DNA from: CAZCAC01 sp964496575
GTDB taxonomy: Bacteria; Planctomycetota; UBA1135; GCA-002686595
DNA length: 51,102 nucleotides
Assembly (NCBI GenBank): GCA_964496575.1
Contig: CAZCAC010000059.1
Coordinates: 1 to 51,102 of the forward strand
Direction: 5' to 3'
Shown: piece after piece, positions 8,286 to 16,959 of the stretch
Layout of the letters: each line of letters opens with the position of its first letter
How positions within the stretch are numbered: the stretch's first letter is position 1
Program-made: the position numbers and the translations under genes
Notes under the pieces: model-generated
What the model was told of the DNA's origin: nothing
Seen by the model: the letters and a program-made list of their open reading frames with translations, nothing else
Database searches by the model: none

Positions 8286-10709
8286 ATGTCGCGGACCTGC
8301 ACCTCGGGATTCCTGACGCTCGTCTCGTTCGTGGCCCCGCTCTCGGCCGGCGCGGTGGCGCTTCCCGCGATCGAGGACGAGGTGCGGATCTCCGGCGTCG
8401 TCACCGTCGGCGAGGACGCCGAGCCGCACCGAGGCGCGCGGGTCGACGCGCTGGAGGAGGGGGTCTTTCTACGCGGGAGCACCTTCACCGACGAGCAAGG
8501 TCGGTACGAGCTCGTGGTTCCGACCGGTTTCTACGACCTGCGCGTGCTGCCCGGCGAGTCGCGGTACATCGCGAGTTTTGCACGGGAGCTCGATCTGAAC
8601 ACCCGGGCGCCGCACCTCGAGGACTTCCGCCTCGCCGATCTCGAGCTCGCACTTCGCGAGAGCGGCATCAAGCTCGAGGAGCTGCCCGATCGCGACTACG
8701 ACGCCGTGCCCGACGGGCTCGAGGAGCCCGCGCGCCTCGACTGGGAGAAGAGCGATACCGCCGAGGACGGGGTGTACGACGGACTGGCCGGCTGGGTCGG
8801 CGCGGGTCCCTTGCTGGGTCCGCCGCGCACCGAGGCGACGCCGGTGCTGATCTGGCCGCCTTCCGACGACGAGAAGCTCGCCTTCCCGGTGGTGGTGAAG
8901 GGCGCGACCCCGCCCCTCGAGCTCTGCTTCCAGGCCGTGCCGGGGGCGACCGGTTACCGCGTGCGCGTGCACTCGGCGTCGGGGCGGACGGAGCGGACCT
9001 GGGACTTCGACTTCGCCGACGGCGAGATCCTGATCGGCGAGGCGGTCGCGGTGCGCTGGGTGCCGCCCGGCGGCTGGGGTCCCGGCGAGTACGTGGTCGA
9101 GATCCAGGGCTGGTACGAGGCGCCCGATCGCCTGGTCGGCGGCGCCGCTCGCGCCACCCTGCGGCTCTTCGAGGAGAAGGAGCCGACGCCGATCGAGATC
9201 CGCGAGGAGATCACGCTGTCAGGGGTGCACCTCGGCTCCACCATCGAGCTCTTCGAGGGCGCCAAGGTGATCGTTCCCGCGGGCGACACCCTGTACCTGG
9301 TCGCGACCGAGGACGTGACGATCGATCGACTGGCGAGCATCGTGGGCGAGTCGGGTGAGCTGGAAGAACCCGGTGAGGAGAAGACGCCGGGGGCGAGCGT
9401 GGTGATCCTCACCGCCGGCGATCTCCTCGCCATGGGGCCGGTCACCGCCGGAGCGGGGGCGAAGGGCGACGACGTCGGCGTAGAAGGTGCAAAACCGCAG
9501 GTGGCCAAGGCGACCTCGGGGCTAGCGGGCGGCGATGTCGTGATCGCTGCACTGGGCACGGTCGCGATCGGTCGCGAGGCTCGAGTCTCCTCCGGAGCGG
9601 GCGGCGACGGTGGCGAGGCGCGGGCGCAAGCTCCCGAGGGGAAGGACGCGCTGGCGGAGGGGGGCCACGGTGGCCGAGGGGGCCATTTGCTGGTGCACGC
9701 CTCGATCCTGCAGTTCGCCGATCGCCCGGGCATCGCGCACTGTGGTGCCGGAGGAGACGGCGGGGACGCGCACGCCCGTGGCGGGGACGGTGCGCTCGAT
9801 CTCCAGGCGGGGCTCTCCACGGTCTTGCCCGGCGTGGGTGGCGACTCGGGCGACATCTGGCTCAGCGACTGGAACCTGCGCCGCGACGGCTACGTGGCGC
9901 TCGCCGACGAGAGTTTTCCGGTGCGCGGTGGAGTCGCCGGTGCGGCGGGCGACGCGCGGCCGACGTACGGCTCCCCGGGCCAGGCCGACGGGGGGCGATC
10001 GCGCGAAGGGCGCGACCACGCGATCGAGTGCACGCTTGCCGGCGGTCGCGGATGGTTCCGGGGTGGCGACGGCCAGTCGACGATCGCTCGCGGCGGCGAG
10101 GGGCTGGGTACCGGCGACGGCGGCAAGGCGACCGCTCGCGCCGCGCCGGGTGGCGACGTGAGCCGCATCGGGATCTCCGCCGGGGCGTTCCAGTGGGTCT
10201 TCGGTGGCTTGCCCGCCGGCGGGAGTGGAGGCTCGGCCGAAGCGACGGGTGGCCGCGCCGGCGCGGGCGGGACGATGGGACCGGGAGATGGCGGCGCGGC
10301 CACGGCGAGGGCCGGCGCGGGCGGTTCCGGCCTCACGATGCCGATCTCGATCTTCAGCGCCGGCGGCGACGGTGGCGAGGCGACGGCGATCGCCATGATG
10401 GGCCGCTTCGGGGCCAGCCGTTGTCCCGGTCGCGGCCAGGACGGTTCCGATGGCGGCGAGGCGGAGGCGACCGGCGGTGCGGGCGGCTTTGCCAACTACC
10501 GCGGCGGCGCCGGCGGCGCAGCCCGAGCCGAGGGCGGCGACGGCGGCGACGGCGGCATGGGCCACGGCGGTGGCCGGGGCGGGGCCGGCGGGCACTTCAC
10601 CGCGAGAGCCGGAGAGCAGGGCGGCTCGTACCTCCACCTGGGGCCGAAGGGCAGCGGAACCGGCCATCACGGAGAGCGAGGGGAGCGCGGGCCGCTCTGT
10701 CCGAACTGA
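8286..10709 (+). CDS. Secreted Gly-rich repeat protein with N-terminal carboxypeptidase-regulatory-like domain
   Basis: This encodes 807 aa starting at ATG 8286, with an AGAGGAGA ribosome site 7 nt upstream. The N-terminus MSRTCTSGFLTLVSFVAPLS is a signal peptide. Residues ~30-110 form a CarboxypepD_reg-like beta domain (ISGVVTVGEDAEPHRGARVDAL, then GRYELVVPTGFYDLRV). A fibronectin-like segment follows at ~215-300 (ATGYRVRVHSASG, GEYVVEIQGWYEA). The last ~400 residues are dominated by GG-rich motifs such as AGGDGGEATA and GGRAGAGG, interspersed with Ala, Asp and Thr. They superficially resemble PE_PGRS tracts, with no PE domain. The protein is probably extracellular and Ca-binding or structural, but nothing in the sequence proves a role. 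It is divergent from the sigma-fusion gene and shares its intergenic motif. Confidence 0.8.
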   Translation: MSRTCTSGFLTLVSFVAPLSAGAVALPAIEDEVRISGVVTVGEDAEPHRGARVDALEEGVFLRGSTFTDEQGRYELVVPTGFYDLRVLPGESRYIASFARELDLNTRAPHLEDFRLADLELALRESGIKLEELPDRDYDAVPDGLEEPARLDWEKSDTAEDGVYDGLAGWVGAGPLLGPPRTEATPVLIWPPSDDEKLAFPVVVKGATPPLELCFQAVPGATGYRVRVHSASGRTERTWDFDFADGEILIGEAVAVRWVPPGGWGPGEYVVEIQGWYEAPDRLVGGAARATLRLFEEKEPTPIEIREEITLSGVHLGSTIELFEGAKVIVPAGDTLYLVATEDVTIDRLASIVGESGELEEPGEEKTPGASVVILTAGDLLAMGPVTAGAGAKGDDVGVEGAKPQVAKATSGLAGGDVVIAALGTVAIGREARVSSGAGGDGGEARAQAPEGKDALAEGGHGGRGGHLLVHASILQFADRPGIAHCGAGGDGGDAHARGGDGALDLQAGLSTVLPGVGGDSGDIWLSDWNLRRDGYVALADESFPVRGGVAGAAGDARPTYGSPGQADGGRSREGRDHAIECTLAGGRGWFRGGDGQSTIARGGEGLGTGDGGKATARAAPGGDVSRIGISAGAFQWVFGGLPAGGSGGSAEATGGRAGAGGTMGPGDGGAATARAGAGGSGLTMPISIFSAGGDGGEATAIAMMGRFGASRCPGRGQDGSDGGEAEATGGAGGFANYRGGAGGAARAEGGDGGDGGMGHGGGRGGAGGHFTARAGEQGGSYLHLGPKGSGTGHHGERGERGPLCPN

Positions 10710-10764
10710 CCCGGCAGTGATCGCCCGGGCTCGGGATCCGCGGTCGTCAGTGAGTGAGAGCCGC

Positions 10765-10770
10765 TACACT
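10765..10770 (+). promoter_or_regulatory. -10-like TACACT, 6 nt before ATG (leaderless start)
   Basis: GCTACACT is followed by six bases and ATG 10777. No Shine-Dalgarno is present. Confidence 0.5.
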
Positions 10771-10776
10771 CGTTCG

Positions 10777-11148
10777 ATGATCATCGGAATCGACCTCGAC
10801 GACACCATCTCGGCGCTCCCCGAGCTCTTCTCCCTCTTGACCTCGGCCCTGATCGATGCCGGCCACGAGGTCCACGTCATCACCTACCGCGCCCCGGGCA
10901 CCGAGGACTGGGTGCGCACGGAGCTCGCCGAGCTCGGGATCAGGTACACGGGGCTCCACCTGCCGACCGGTCCCGGTCCGGCCCCCGAGTGGAAGGCTCG
11001 GGTGGTGGCGGAGCTGGGCGTCGAGCTGATGATCGAGGACTCGCCCGAAGTGCTCGCCCGGATGCCGGTGGGGGTCCAGCGGCTCTGGGTCTGCGATCGA
11101 GAGCTATTCGACCTCGACGTCTGCATTCGCGCGCTCAACGAAGAGTGA
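10777..11148 (+). CDS. HAD-family 5'-nucleotidase-like hydrolase
   Basis: This 123-aa protein begins MIIGIDLDDTIS, the HAD catalytic motif (DxDxT: nucleophile Asp6 and acid/base Asp8). Motif II is the VHVITYR strand and Thr, a Lys lies at EWKARVV, and motif IV is LMIEDSP. The compact size and motif spacing fit the cytosolic type-C 5'-deoxyribonucleotidase-like group (COG5663) of uncharacterised bacterial members. It probably dephosphorylates small nucleotides or sugar phosphates in the cytoplasm; the substrate cannot be read from sequence. The start is fixed by the motif at the N-terminus and by the TACACT hexamer 6 nt upstream. It stands alone, 67 bp after the Gly-rich protein gene. Confidence 0.75.
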   Translation: MIIGIDLDDTISALPELFSLLTSALIDAGHEVHVITYRAPGTEDWVRTELAELGIRYTGLHLPTGPGPAPEWKARVVAELGVELMIEDSPEVLARMPVGVQRLWVCDRELFDLDVCIRALNEE

Positions 11149-11313
11149 GCTCGGAGCCGCGTCGTCCGACGGCGGCCGGGGCGCGGGGCAGATGGAATTC
11201 GCCGGCCCTGGGCAATCAATCTCGCGCCGGATGAGCAGGTGTGTTCCGGGAAGGCCTAGACTCTCGGCGAGTATCCACATGGAATCGAAAGCACCCCCCA
11301 CACCCCAGCCGGC

Positions 11314-11811
11314 ATGAACATCACGCAGCACTCGATCGTCGCCATTGACTACGTCCTCACCAACGACCGCGGGGAGGAGCTCGATTCCTCGAAGGGCAAG
11401 GAGCCCCTGGTCTACCTCCACGGCGTGGGGCAGCTGGTTCCCGGACTCGAGGCGGAGCTCGAAGGCAAGGCGAAGGGCGACGTCGTGGAGGCGGTCATTC
11501 CTCCCTCCAAGGGCTACGGCGAGCGCAACGAGGCGATGGTCCAGGATGTCCCGCGCGATCGTTTCCCCGACGACATGCCGCTCGAGGTGGGCATGACCTT
11601 CCAGGCCCAGAGTCCCACCGGGGCGCGCATGGTCACCGTCGTGGCCATCGAGGGCGACCAGGTGCGCATCGACGGCAACCACCCGCTGGCGGGCACCACG
11701 CTCAACTTCAACGTCACCATTTGCGACGTCCGGGAAGCGACGCCCGAAGAGCTCGCCAAGATCCAGGGTGACGGAGGATCCTGCGGCTCGGGTTGCGAGT
11801 GCGAGCACTAG
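11314..11811 (+). CDS. slyD: SlyD-like FKBP-type peptidyl-prolyl isomerase
   Basis: This 165-aa protein shows the SlyD layout. An FKBP half begins IVAIDYVLTNDRGEELDSS, followed by PLVYLHGVGQLVPGLEAELEGK. An inserted IF chaperone flap spans ~70-125 (PPSKGYGERNE, GMTFQAQSPTG, DGNHPLAG), then the FKBP strand TTLNFNVTICDV. The tail ends CGSGCECEH, a short metal-binding Cys/His tail like the nickel-binding end of SlyD. It acts in the cytoplasm as prolyl isomerase and chaperone, in Enterobacteria also in nickel delivery. No hydrogenase or urease genes are nearby, so the metal role is unproven here. No clear ribosome site precedes ATG 11314. A TAGACT hexamer about 45 nt upstream may be its -10. Confidence 0.92.
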   Translation: MNITQHSIVAIDYVLTNDRGEELDSSKGKEPLVYLHGVGQLVPGLEAELEGKAKGDVVEAVIPPSKGYGERNEAMVQDVPRDRFPDDMPLEVGMTFQAQSPTGARMVTVVAIEGDQVRIDGNHPLAGTTLNFNVTICDVREATPEELAKIQGDGGSCGSGCECEH

Positions 11812-11904
11812 GGATGCGAGGCCGCGCCAGCCAATACCGCGGCTGAGCCCCACTTGCCTGGTCGCAGTCCCACCCTCCAGTAGGCAAACCTGGACCTGAT
11901 GGCT

Positions 11905-11910
11905 TAGACT
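11905..11910 (+). promoter_or_regulatory. -10-like TAGACT, 6 nt before ATG (leaderless start)
   Basis: CTTAGACT is followed by TGCGCC and ATG 11917. No Shine-Dalgarno is present. Confidence 0.5.
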
Positions 11911-11916
11911 TGCGCC

Positions 11917-12987
11917 ATGTCGAGAATCTTCGTGTGCTACCGACGCGAGGACGAACAGGCTTTCGTCGGCCGGATCTACGATCGCCTCGTGGCTCGCTAC
12001 GGACGTGATTCGGTGTTCATGGACATCGACACCATCCCACCAGGTTCGGTCACGACAGCAACACACGATGCGTTTCGAGAGTATGCGAGCCTCTTTCACC
12101 CCTTGTGGGAATGGCTGGTCGGCGTGGGCTTCGATCTGCGGCGATTGCCGTCCGATCACCGCCGGCTCGCCGAGTGTTTCTGGAGGATCGCGCATGGGAA
12201 CGAGACCCCCGGAGCCGTCGCTGTGATCGGGAGCGGCATCCACGACAATACCCATAGACTGGATTGCTGCCACGCTCTTGGAGAATGCCTGGGCACCAGC
12301 GGTCACCGGCTCGTCCACGGCGGAGGCGATGTCTGTATGGCGGTGGCACAATCATTCGCCCGCGTGAATCCGGATCCAGACTACCTACTCAACCTTTCGC
12401 CGAAAGGCAGGAAGCGTCCTGGTTTCGGAACGATGGTCTACTTCGAGGGACTGGAGCAGCTGCGAGCACAGCTAGCCGAGCTGGGGAGCTTCTTCATAGC
12501 TATCGGTGGTCGGAGGGGAACGGCAAGGGAGGTCGAATTGGCGGGGGATCTCCAGAAGGAAGTCTACCGGCTTCCCGACGACCTTCGGGTCGCCAGGACC
12601 GCCACGTCACCAGGAACCGTGAGTCCCTCCGACTCGCGATCGATTCATGACCTCACCGGTCAGTGGTTCGATCCCGCGGATCAGGACACGGCCTACTTCC
12701 GGCAAGATGGAGACCAGGTGACCGGTTTCTATGACCTGGACGGTCGCCGCAGCAAGGTGGGGCGCTACAGAGGCACGTTTCGTGACGGTGTATTCAACTA
12801 CCGATGGAGGTGGCTCGAAGGGCCCCGCGCGGGCTCAGGCAGAATGGAGATCTCCAGGGATGGAAACTCGCTGACCGGTGTCTGGTGGGACGGCGAGGAG
12901 AGACACCATCTCGGACATGTGGAGTATCGTCGCGTTTCCGGCGAAATGCCCACCTGGCTCACGGAGGAGGACTTCCAAGGGGAATGA
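11917..12987 (+). CDS. TIR-fragment/SLOG (STALD-like) fusion protein with C-terminal beta domain
   Basis: This 356-aa protein has three parts. Residues 1-43 are the start of a TIR domain (IFVCYRREDEQAFVGRIYDRL, then VFMDIDTIPPG), but the frame leaves the TIR fold there. The rest, including the catalytic Glu helix, is absent. Residues ~98-220 are a SLOG/STALD-like Rossmann domain (GAVAVIGSG, GHRLVHGGG at 129-137, FIAIGGRRGTAREVELA at 193-209, VYRLP). Residues ~243-350 are a beta-rich domain (LTGQWF, GFYDLDGRRSKVG, YRWRWL, LTGVWWDG, MPTWLTEEDF). TIR and SLOG domains co-occur in Thoeris and related NAD-based antiviral systems, where SLOG binds a cyclic ADP-ribose-type signal. With half the TIR missing, NAD hydrolysis by this protein is unlikely. 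No SIR2 or second TIR gene is adjacent. The architecture looks like a deletion product. Confidence 0.6.
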   Translation: MSRIFVCYRREDEQAFVGRIYDRLVARYGRDSVFMDIDTIPPGSVTTATHDAFREYASLFHPLWEWLVGVGFDLRRLPSDHRRLAECFWRIAHGNETPGAVAVIGSGIHDNTHRLDCCHALGECLGTSGHRLVHGGGDVCMAVAQSFARVNPDPDYLLNLSPKGRKRPGFGTMVYFEGLEQLRAQLAELGSFFIAIGGRRGTAREVELAGDLQKEVYRLPDDLRVARTATSPGTVSPSDSRSIHDLTGQWFDPADQDTAYFRQDGDQVTGFYDLDGRRSKVGRYRGTFRDGVFNYRWRWLEGPRAGSGRMEISRDGNSLTGVWWDGEERHHLGHVEYRRVSGEMPTWLTEEDFQGE

Positions 12988-13141
12988 ACCGAGTGCGGTT
13001 CCCCAATCTCCTCGACATGCGAGTGCCGCACGACGTGATGTCGTGGTCGAGCCGGATTGTCAACCAAGTCGGCGAGAGCTCGGGATTGGCCAGAGTGAAA
13101 GATCGCCAGCCGCACTACGAGAATCTGATTCGAGGAGCATC

Positions 13142-14041
13142 ATGAAGAGCGTACTAGCAGCCCTCCTCGCCCTGACACTGATCGGCGCGCCGATACAGGT
13201 CGAGAAGCCGGTCATCGAGCTGTGGCCGGAGGGACTCCCCAAGGACGCGAAGCCGATCGCCCCGGAGCGCATCGCCGAGCTCGAGGCCAAGCAGACCGAG
13301 GAGCGGATCAGCTACGTCGCCACGCCGAGCCTGACGATCTACGCGGCGGATCCGGAAACGGCGAACGGCTGCTGCGTCGTGGTGTGCCCGGGAGGCGGCT
13401 ACAACATCCTCGCCTGGCCCAAGGAAGGTCTGGAGCTGGCGGAGTGGTTCAACTCGCTGGGCGTCACCGCCGCCGTGCTGAAGTACCGGGTGCCCCGGCG
13501 GGATCCGGAGCGTCCCCACTGGGAGCCATTGCAGGACGCCCAGCGCGCCATTCGCGTGGTGCGGAAGAACGCGAGCCGCTGGGGGGTGGATCCGCGGCGC
13601 ATCGGGGTCCTCGGCTTCTCCGCGGGAGGCCACCTGACGTTCATGGCGGGGACGCACTTCGACGAGAAGACCTACGACCCGGTGGACGCCGCGGATGAGC
13701 TGAGCGCCCGGCCGGACTTCCTCTGCCCCATCTACGCGGCCTACCTGGGCGAGGACTACCGGGATGACTCCGCCACGATCGGATCACTGGTCGAGATCAC
13801 CGAACGCACGCCGCCCACCTTCATGGCGGTGACCCTCGACGACAAGTACCGCGGTGTGCAGGCGGGGCTGCTCCTGGCGGAGTACAAGCGGGTCGGCGTG
13901 CCGGCCGAGGCGCACATCTACGCGGTCGGCGGGCACGGCTACGGCATCCGCCCCTCCGAGCTGCCCGTCTCGACCTGGCATTTGCGGCTGAAGGAGTGGA
14001 TGCGGGCGAGCGGGCTGCTCGAGAAGAGGGCTCGCGACTGA
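13142..14041 (+). CDS. Secreted alpha/beta hydrolase of the BD-FAE/acetylesterase type
   Basis: This encodes 299 aa with signal peptide MKSVLAALLALTLIGAPIQ. The oxyanion motif CPGGGY lies at ~residues 83-88 and the nucleophile elbow GFSAGGH near 157-163, with Ser in the GxSxGG form typical of BD-FAE/Aes-like carbohydrate esterases. The acid is probably in AVTLDDKY and the histidine in VGGHGYG. Such enzymes remove acetyl or feruloyl groups from plant or algal polysaccharide outside the cytoplasm. GAGGAG 4-9 nt before ATG 13142 supports the start. It sits alone between the TIR-SLOG gene and the coiled-coil protein gene. The fold and catalytic triad are clear; the substrate is not. Confidence 0.85.
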   Translation: MKSVLAALLALTLIGAPIQVEKPVIELWPEGLPKDAKPIAPERIAELEAKQTEERISYVATPSLTIYAADPETANGCCVVVCPGGGYNILAWPKEGLELAEWFNSLGVTAAVLKYRVPRRDPERPHWEPLQDAQRAIRVVRKNASRWGVDPRRIGVLGFSAGGHLTFMAGTHFDEKTYDPVDAADELSARPDFLCPIYAAYLGEDYRDDSATIGSLVEITERTPPTFMAVTLDDKYRGVQAGLLLAEYKRVGVPAEAHIYAVGGHGYGIRPSELPVSTWHLRLKEWMRASGLLEKRARD

Positions 14042-14147
14042 TCACGGCGGGAAATCTCCGACATTTCCCGAGAATCGTGGCGCCTCCGGGCCCGGAAGGG
14101 CGCCGTCGAGGATGGCGATGGAAACAGTCCATACGAGGAGGCACGCC

Positions 14148-15692
14148 ATGTTCGAAATCCTGCGACGGAGCACATCTCTCATCTTCTTCCGGCTCGGGGT
14201 CTGCCTGCTGGCGGGCTTGGTCCTGTCCTCGGTGGCGGCCGCGGACCTGCCCAGCTCGGTGGCCTCGCGGGTCAAGAAGATCAACACCTGCCTGGAGGCG
14301 GCGGACCAGGCTCTCGATCTGGACCGGCTCCAGACGGCTCAGCGCAAGCTCAAGGACACGCAACGGCCCCTGAAGGAGATCAGGGACCGCTACACCGGCA
14401 AGTTCGACGAGAAGGACGCCGTCTACCAGGCGATGTTGAAGCGACTCGAGACCGTCACTGCCCGGGTGAAGGCGGCCGAGGAGGAGAAGGAGAAGGGCGA
14501 GGCCGCCGGGGAGGCGGCGAAGGCGGCCAACGAGGCGCTCTGCCACGAGTGGATCGACAAGCTCGAGCCGTTCGTCGATCGCAAGAGCGACTCCTGCCTC
14601 CTGACCAACGCCGACTTCAACCGGGAGTCAGCGGAGCGCCAGGAGCAGTGCAAGGCCGCGTACCTGCGGGCCAGGAAGGTGTTCGCCGAGTACCAGAAGG
14701 TGAAGTTCCCGCAGGAGAAGACGGGGTTCCTCAAGAACGTCGAGGACAACGTGAAGCGCGCGCTGCGGTTCTACGACGAGATGGAGGCGAAGGACGCCCA
14801 GGAGGCCTCGTGCCGCGAGTGGGTCGACCGGCTCGCCGCCTACGCCGACGTCGGCCGGAACAGCCGCCGGCACCTGATCGTGGGCGCGACCGTCGACCCG
14901 CAGCAGATCGCCGAGCGGACGGAGATCTACGAGGAGGCAAAAGCGGTCTTCGCCATCTACCAGAAGGCGGAGTTCCCCCACGGCAAGTCGTTCCGATTGC
15001 AGACCCTCGAGGAGGGGCTGGCCAAGAAGCTGAAAGAGTTCCCCGAGGCGATGGCCCAGAGCCAGGCGATGATCTCCGGCGACGCCGGCGAGCGCCTCGA
15101 CCAGCTGCTGAAGCACATGGAGCGGGACAACGGCTGGAAGAGCGACGAGACGGTGAAGCCGCCGGTGATGATGGAGCGGACCATCGAGCCGCTGCGCAAG
15201 GCGGTCGCGGACTACGCCTCGACGGTCGACGCGAGCGACTCCAAGCTCGCCCTGCTGCGAAAGAAGCTGGCGACGATCGACGCCCGCAACGCGGAGTTCC
15301 GCGAGATCTGCGCGAAGCGCACCTTCCAGCTGGGCGACGGCTACACCGGCGCGGACCTCGCGGCGCTGAAGGAGAAGGCGAAGGCCGTCACCAGCGAGGC
15401 GCATCCCGGAGCGAAGCTCCACCACATAACCGTCCCCAGTGCGGACTGGGCGATCGAGGACGTCGTCGAGTTCACCGACACCTCGCGGACCGCCCTGCGT
15501 CGCCGGGTGACGCGCAGCGTGCGCGCGCAGATCTCGCTGAAGGCGGCGAGCGGGGAGGTCCTCCTGCAGGAGGTCTACCTCGGCCAGGATCAGCGGCCCG
15601 ATGGCAGCTGGAGCGCGCTGAAGGGGCATACCACCTGGGCCGATTCGATGGCGGCCGAAAACCTCGGGAAGATCGCCCCGGCGAAGAAGTAG
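14148..15692 (+). CDS. Secreted coiled-coil protein of unknown function
   Basis: This encodes 514 aa. ATG 14148 follows a strong GAGGAGG site, preferred over the in-frame ATG 14112. The signal peptide runs to about VAAADLPSS. The rest is highly charged and helical with repeated units, each containing a CxEW(V/I)D(K/R)L core, an (A/V)FA(E/I)YQKxxFP segment and a helix. Two units are obvious (CHEWIDKLEPF, then VFAEYQKVKFPQEKTGF; CREWVDRLAAY, then VFAIYQKAEFPHGKSF). A C-terminal beta segment follows (LHHITVPSADWAIE, then TRSVRAQISLKAASGEVLLQE). No family was recognised. It is likely periplasmic. No catalytic motif was seen. Confidence 0.7.
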   Translation: MFEILRRSTSLIFFRLGVCLLAGLVLSSVAAADLPSSVASRVKKINTCLEAADQALDLDRLQTAQRKLKDTQRPLKEIRDRYTGKFDEKDAVYQAMLKRLETVTARVKAAEEEKEKGEAAGEAAKAANEALCHEWIDKLEPFVDRKSDSCLLTNADFNRESAERQEQCKAAYLRARKVFAEYQKVKFPQEKTGFLKNVEDNVKRALRFYDEMEAKDAQEASCREWVDRLAAYADVGRNSRRHLIVGATVDPQQIAERTEIYEEAKAVFAIYQKAEFPHGKSFRLQTLEEGLAKKLKEFPEAMAQSQAMISGDAGERLDQLLKHMERDNGWKSDETVKPPVMMERTIEPLRKAVADYASTVDASDSKLALLRKKLATIDARNAEFREICAKRTFQLGDGYTGADLAALKEKAKAVTSEAHPGAKLHHITVPSADWAIEDVVEFTDTSRTALRRRVTRSVRAQISLKAASGEVLLQEVYLGQDQRPDGSWSALKGHTTWADSMAAENLGKIAPAKK

Positions 15693-15881
15693 TCCGAGCC
15701 AGGGCGCCTGTCGCGGCGGTCCGCTCCAGCGTGGACCGCCACGGCCCCGTTTTCGATGCGCTGCGGGGGGTCCAGGTGGCGAGCCCGCGGGAAAAGCCGG
15801 GAATCCGTGATGGAGTCCGCCGGCCGCCTACGGATGAGGGCGCGATCCCAGGAATTCACGTTCTCGAACCCAGGCTCGTTC

Positions 15882-16853
15882 ATGAAGCAGCTCCTCTGCG
15901 CCGCCGCGCTCTGTCTGTCCTCGTCCTTCGCCGCCGCCCTGCCCCAAGGCGAGACCATCGGCATCTACTTCGACCCGGCAGCCACTCAGACCACCATCCA
16001 GGTGGAGCCGATGGAGTTCTTCCAGGTCTACTTCATCGCGCAGAACGTGCCCTCCGGCGTGGCCGGATACGAGTTCACCGTGAACGTGCCGCCGGAGCTC
16101 ATCATCACCGCCACCGCCACGCACCCGATCGGCTACTCGATCGACATCGACTCCACGAACGAGGGGTTCATCGTCGGGTGCGGACAGTGCCTGAACGGCC
16201 CGGGACCGATCATCCTGGCGGAGATCACCTGCATGGGGCTGGGGACCGCCACGGGATTGCAGCTCACCCTCGGACCGGCCAACCCCAGCTCCTTCGGGGG
16301 GCTGTCCCCGGGTTACTGCGAGTGCGTGACCTACGAGCTCTACCCTTTCGCCGACGCCTACTCCGGCCCGGCGATCGTGGACATCGGCGCGGGAAGTGCC
16401 TATTGCTTCTGTGACGGCAGCGGTACTGCCTCGCCGTGCGGGAACATCGGGGAGTCCGGGCACGGGTGCGCGAACAGCACCTTCTCCTGGGGTGCGAGAC
16501 TCCACGCCACAGGCGATTCCTCGATCTCGGGTGGAGCTTTCGTCCTTCACGGCACCAGCGCCACTCCGAACCAGGCGGGCCTCTTCTTCCAGGGAATCAA
16601 CGCGGTCAACGGTGGTTCGGGGACGATCTTCGGCGACGGCCTCCGCTGCGCCGGTGGCTCCGTGAAACGCCTGCAGGTGCGCTTCTTCGACGGCGCCGGA
16701 TCGGGCAGTACCACGATCGACATCGCCACGAAGGGCGATGTCGCGCCCGGTGACGTGCGCTACTACCAGCTGTGGTACCGCGACCCGGGTTCCAGCCCCT
16801 GCAACAGCGAGTTCAATGCCAGCAACGGGCTCGAGGTGACCTGGTCGAGCTGA
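15882..16853 (+). CDS. Secreted protein: cohesin-like N-terminal domain plus conserved C-terminal module (copy 2)
   Basis: This encodes 323 aa. ATG 15882 starts the signal peptide MKQLLCAAALCLSSSFAAAL. Residues ~22-170 form a beta domain opening TIGIYFDPAATQTTIQV with a VAGYEFTVNVP strand, similar in feel to cohesin-like or choice-of-anchor domains of planctomycete secreted proteins. A Cys-rich linker (YCFCDGSGTASPCGN) leads to the C-terminal module from codon 16467: GCANSTFSWGARL, GLFFQG, FGDGLRCAGG, VRYYQLWYRD, FNASNGLEVTW. It has no ribosome site or TAnnnT hexamer. The stop TGA overlaps the outer arm of a large inverted repeat. Function is unknown. Confidence 0.75.
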   Translation: MKQLLCAAALCLSSSFAAALPQGETIGIYFDPAATQTTIQVEPMEFFQVYFIAQNVPSGVAGYEFTVNVPPELIITATATHPIGYSIDIDSTNEGFIVGCGQCLNGPGPIILAEITCMGLGTATGLQLTLGPANPSSFGGLSPGYCECVTYELYPFADAYSGPAIVDIGAGSAYCFCDGSGTASPCGNIGESGHGCANSTFSWGARLHATGDSSISGGAFVLHGTSATPNQAGLFFQGINAVNGGSGTIFGDGLRCAGGSVKRLQVRFFDGAGSGSTTIDIATKGDVAPGDVRYYQLWYRDPGSSPCNSEFNASNGLEVTWSS

Positions 16854-16951
16854 TACGGAGTCGGAACATTCTCCGCCACTGACGAGGGGTAGGCCGCTGT
16901 TCTCAGCGGCCTGCCCCTCGTCAGTGGCGGAGATTGCTGCGACTCCGTATC
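16852..16951. repeat. Large imperfect inverted repeat (palindromic element, locus A)
   Basis: The outer arms GATACGGAGTCG (16852-16863) and CGACTCCGTATC (16940-16951) enclose inner 28-nt arms (16871-16898 and 16905-16932) with one wobble pair and a 6-nt loop. The element starts on the stop codon of the upstream gene and ends 8 nt before the next ATG. The outer arm sequence recurs at 47898-47990 and, diverged, at 50572-50630. It could act as a terminator, although it has no T-run. Confidence 0.8.
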
Positions 16952-16953
16952 GT
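16948..16953 (+). promoter_or_regulatory. -10-like TATCGT, 6 nt before ATG, at the edge of the palindrome
   Basis: The last bases of the palindrome (CCGTATC) plus GT make TATCGT, followed by CAGCTC and ATG 16960. No Shine-Dalgarno is present. Confidence 0.35.
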
Positions 16954-16959
16954 CAGCTC

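Noticed and set aside
10100..10709. PE_PGRS family membership of the Gly-rich protein
   Set aside because: There is no PE domain. Glycine-rich repeats of this kind arise independently in high-GC genomes.
14549..16414. 621-codon overlapping plus frame
   Set aside because: It is a frame-shifted shadow of the coiled-coil and module genes with low-complexity Arg/Gly/Pro content.
16852..16951. Possible integron attC site because hairpins follow stop codons
   Set aside because: The arms lack the GTTRRRY/RYYYAAC core sites, no integrase gene is present, and genes occur in both orientations.
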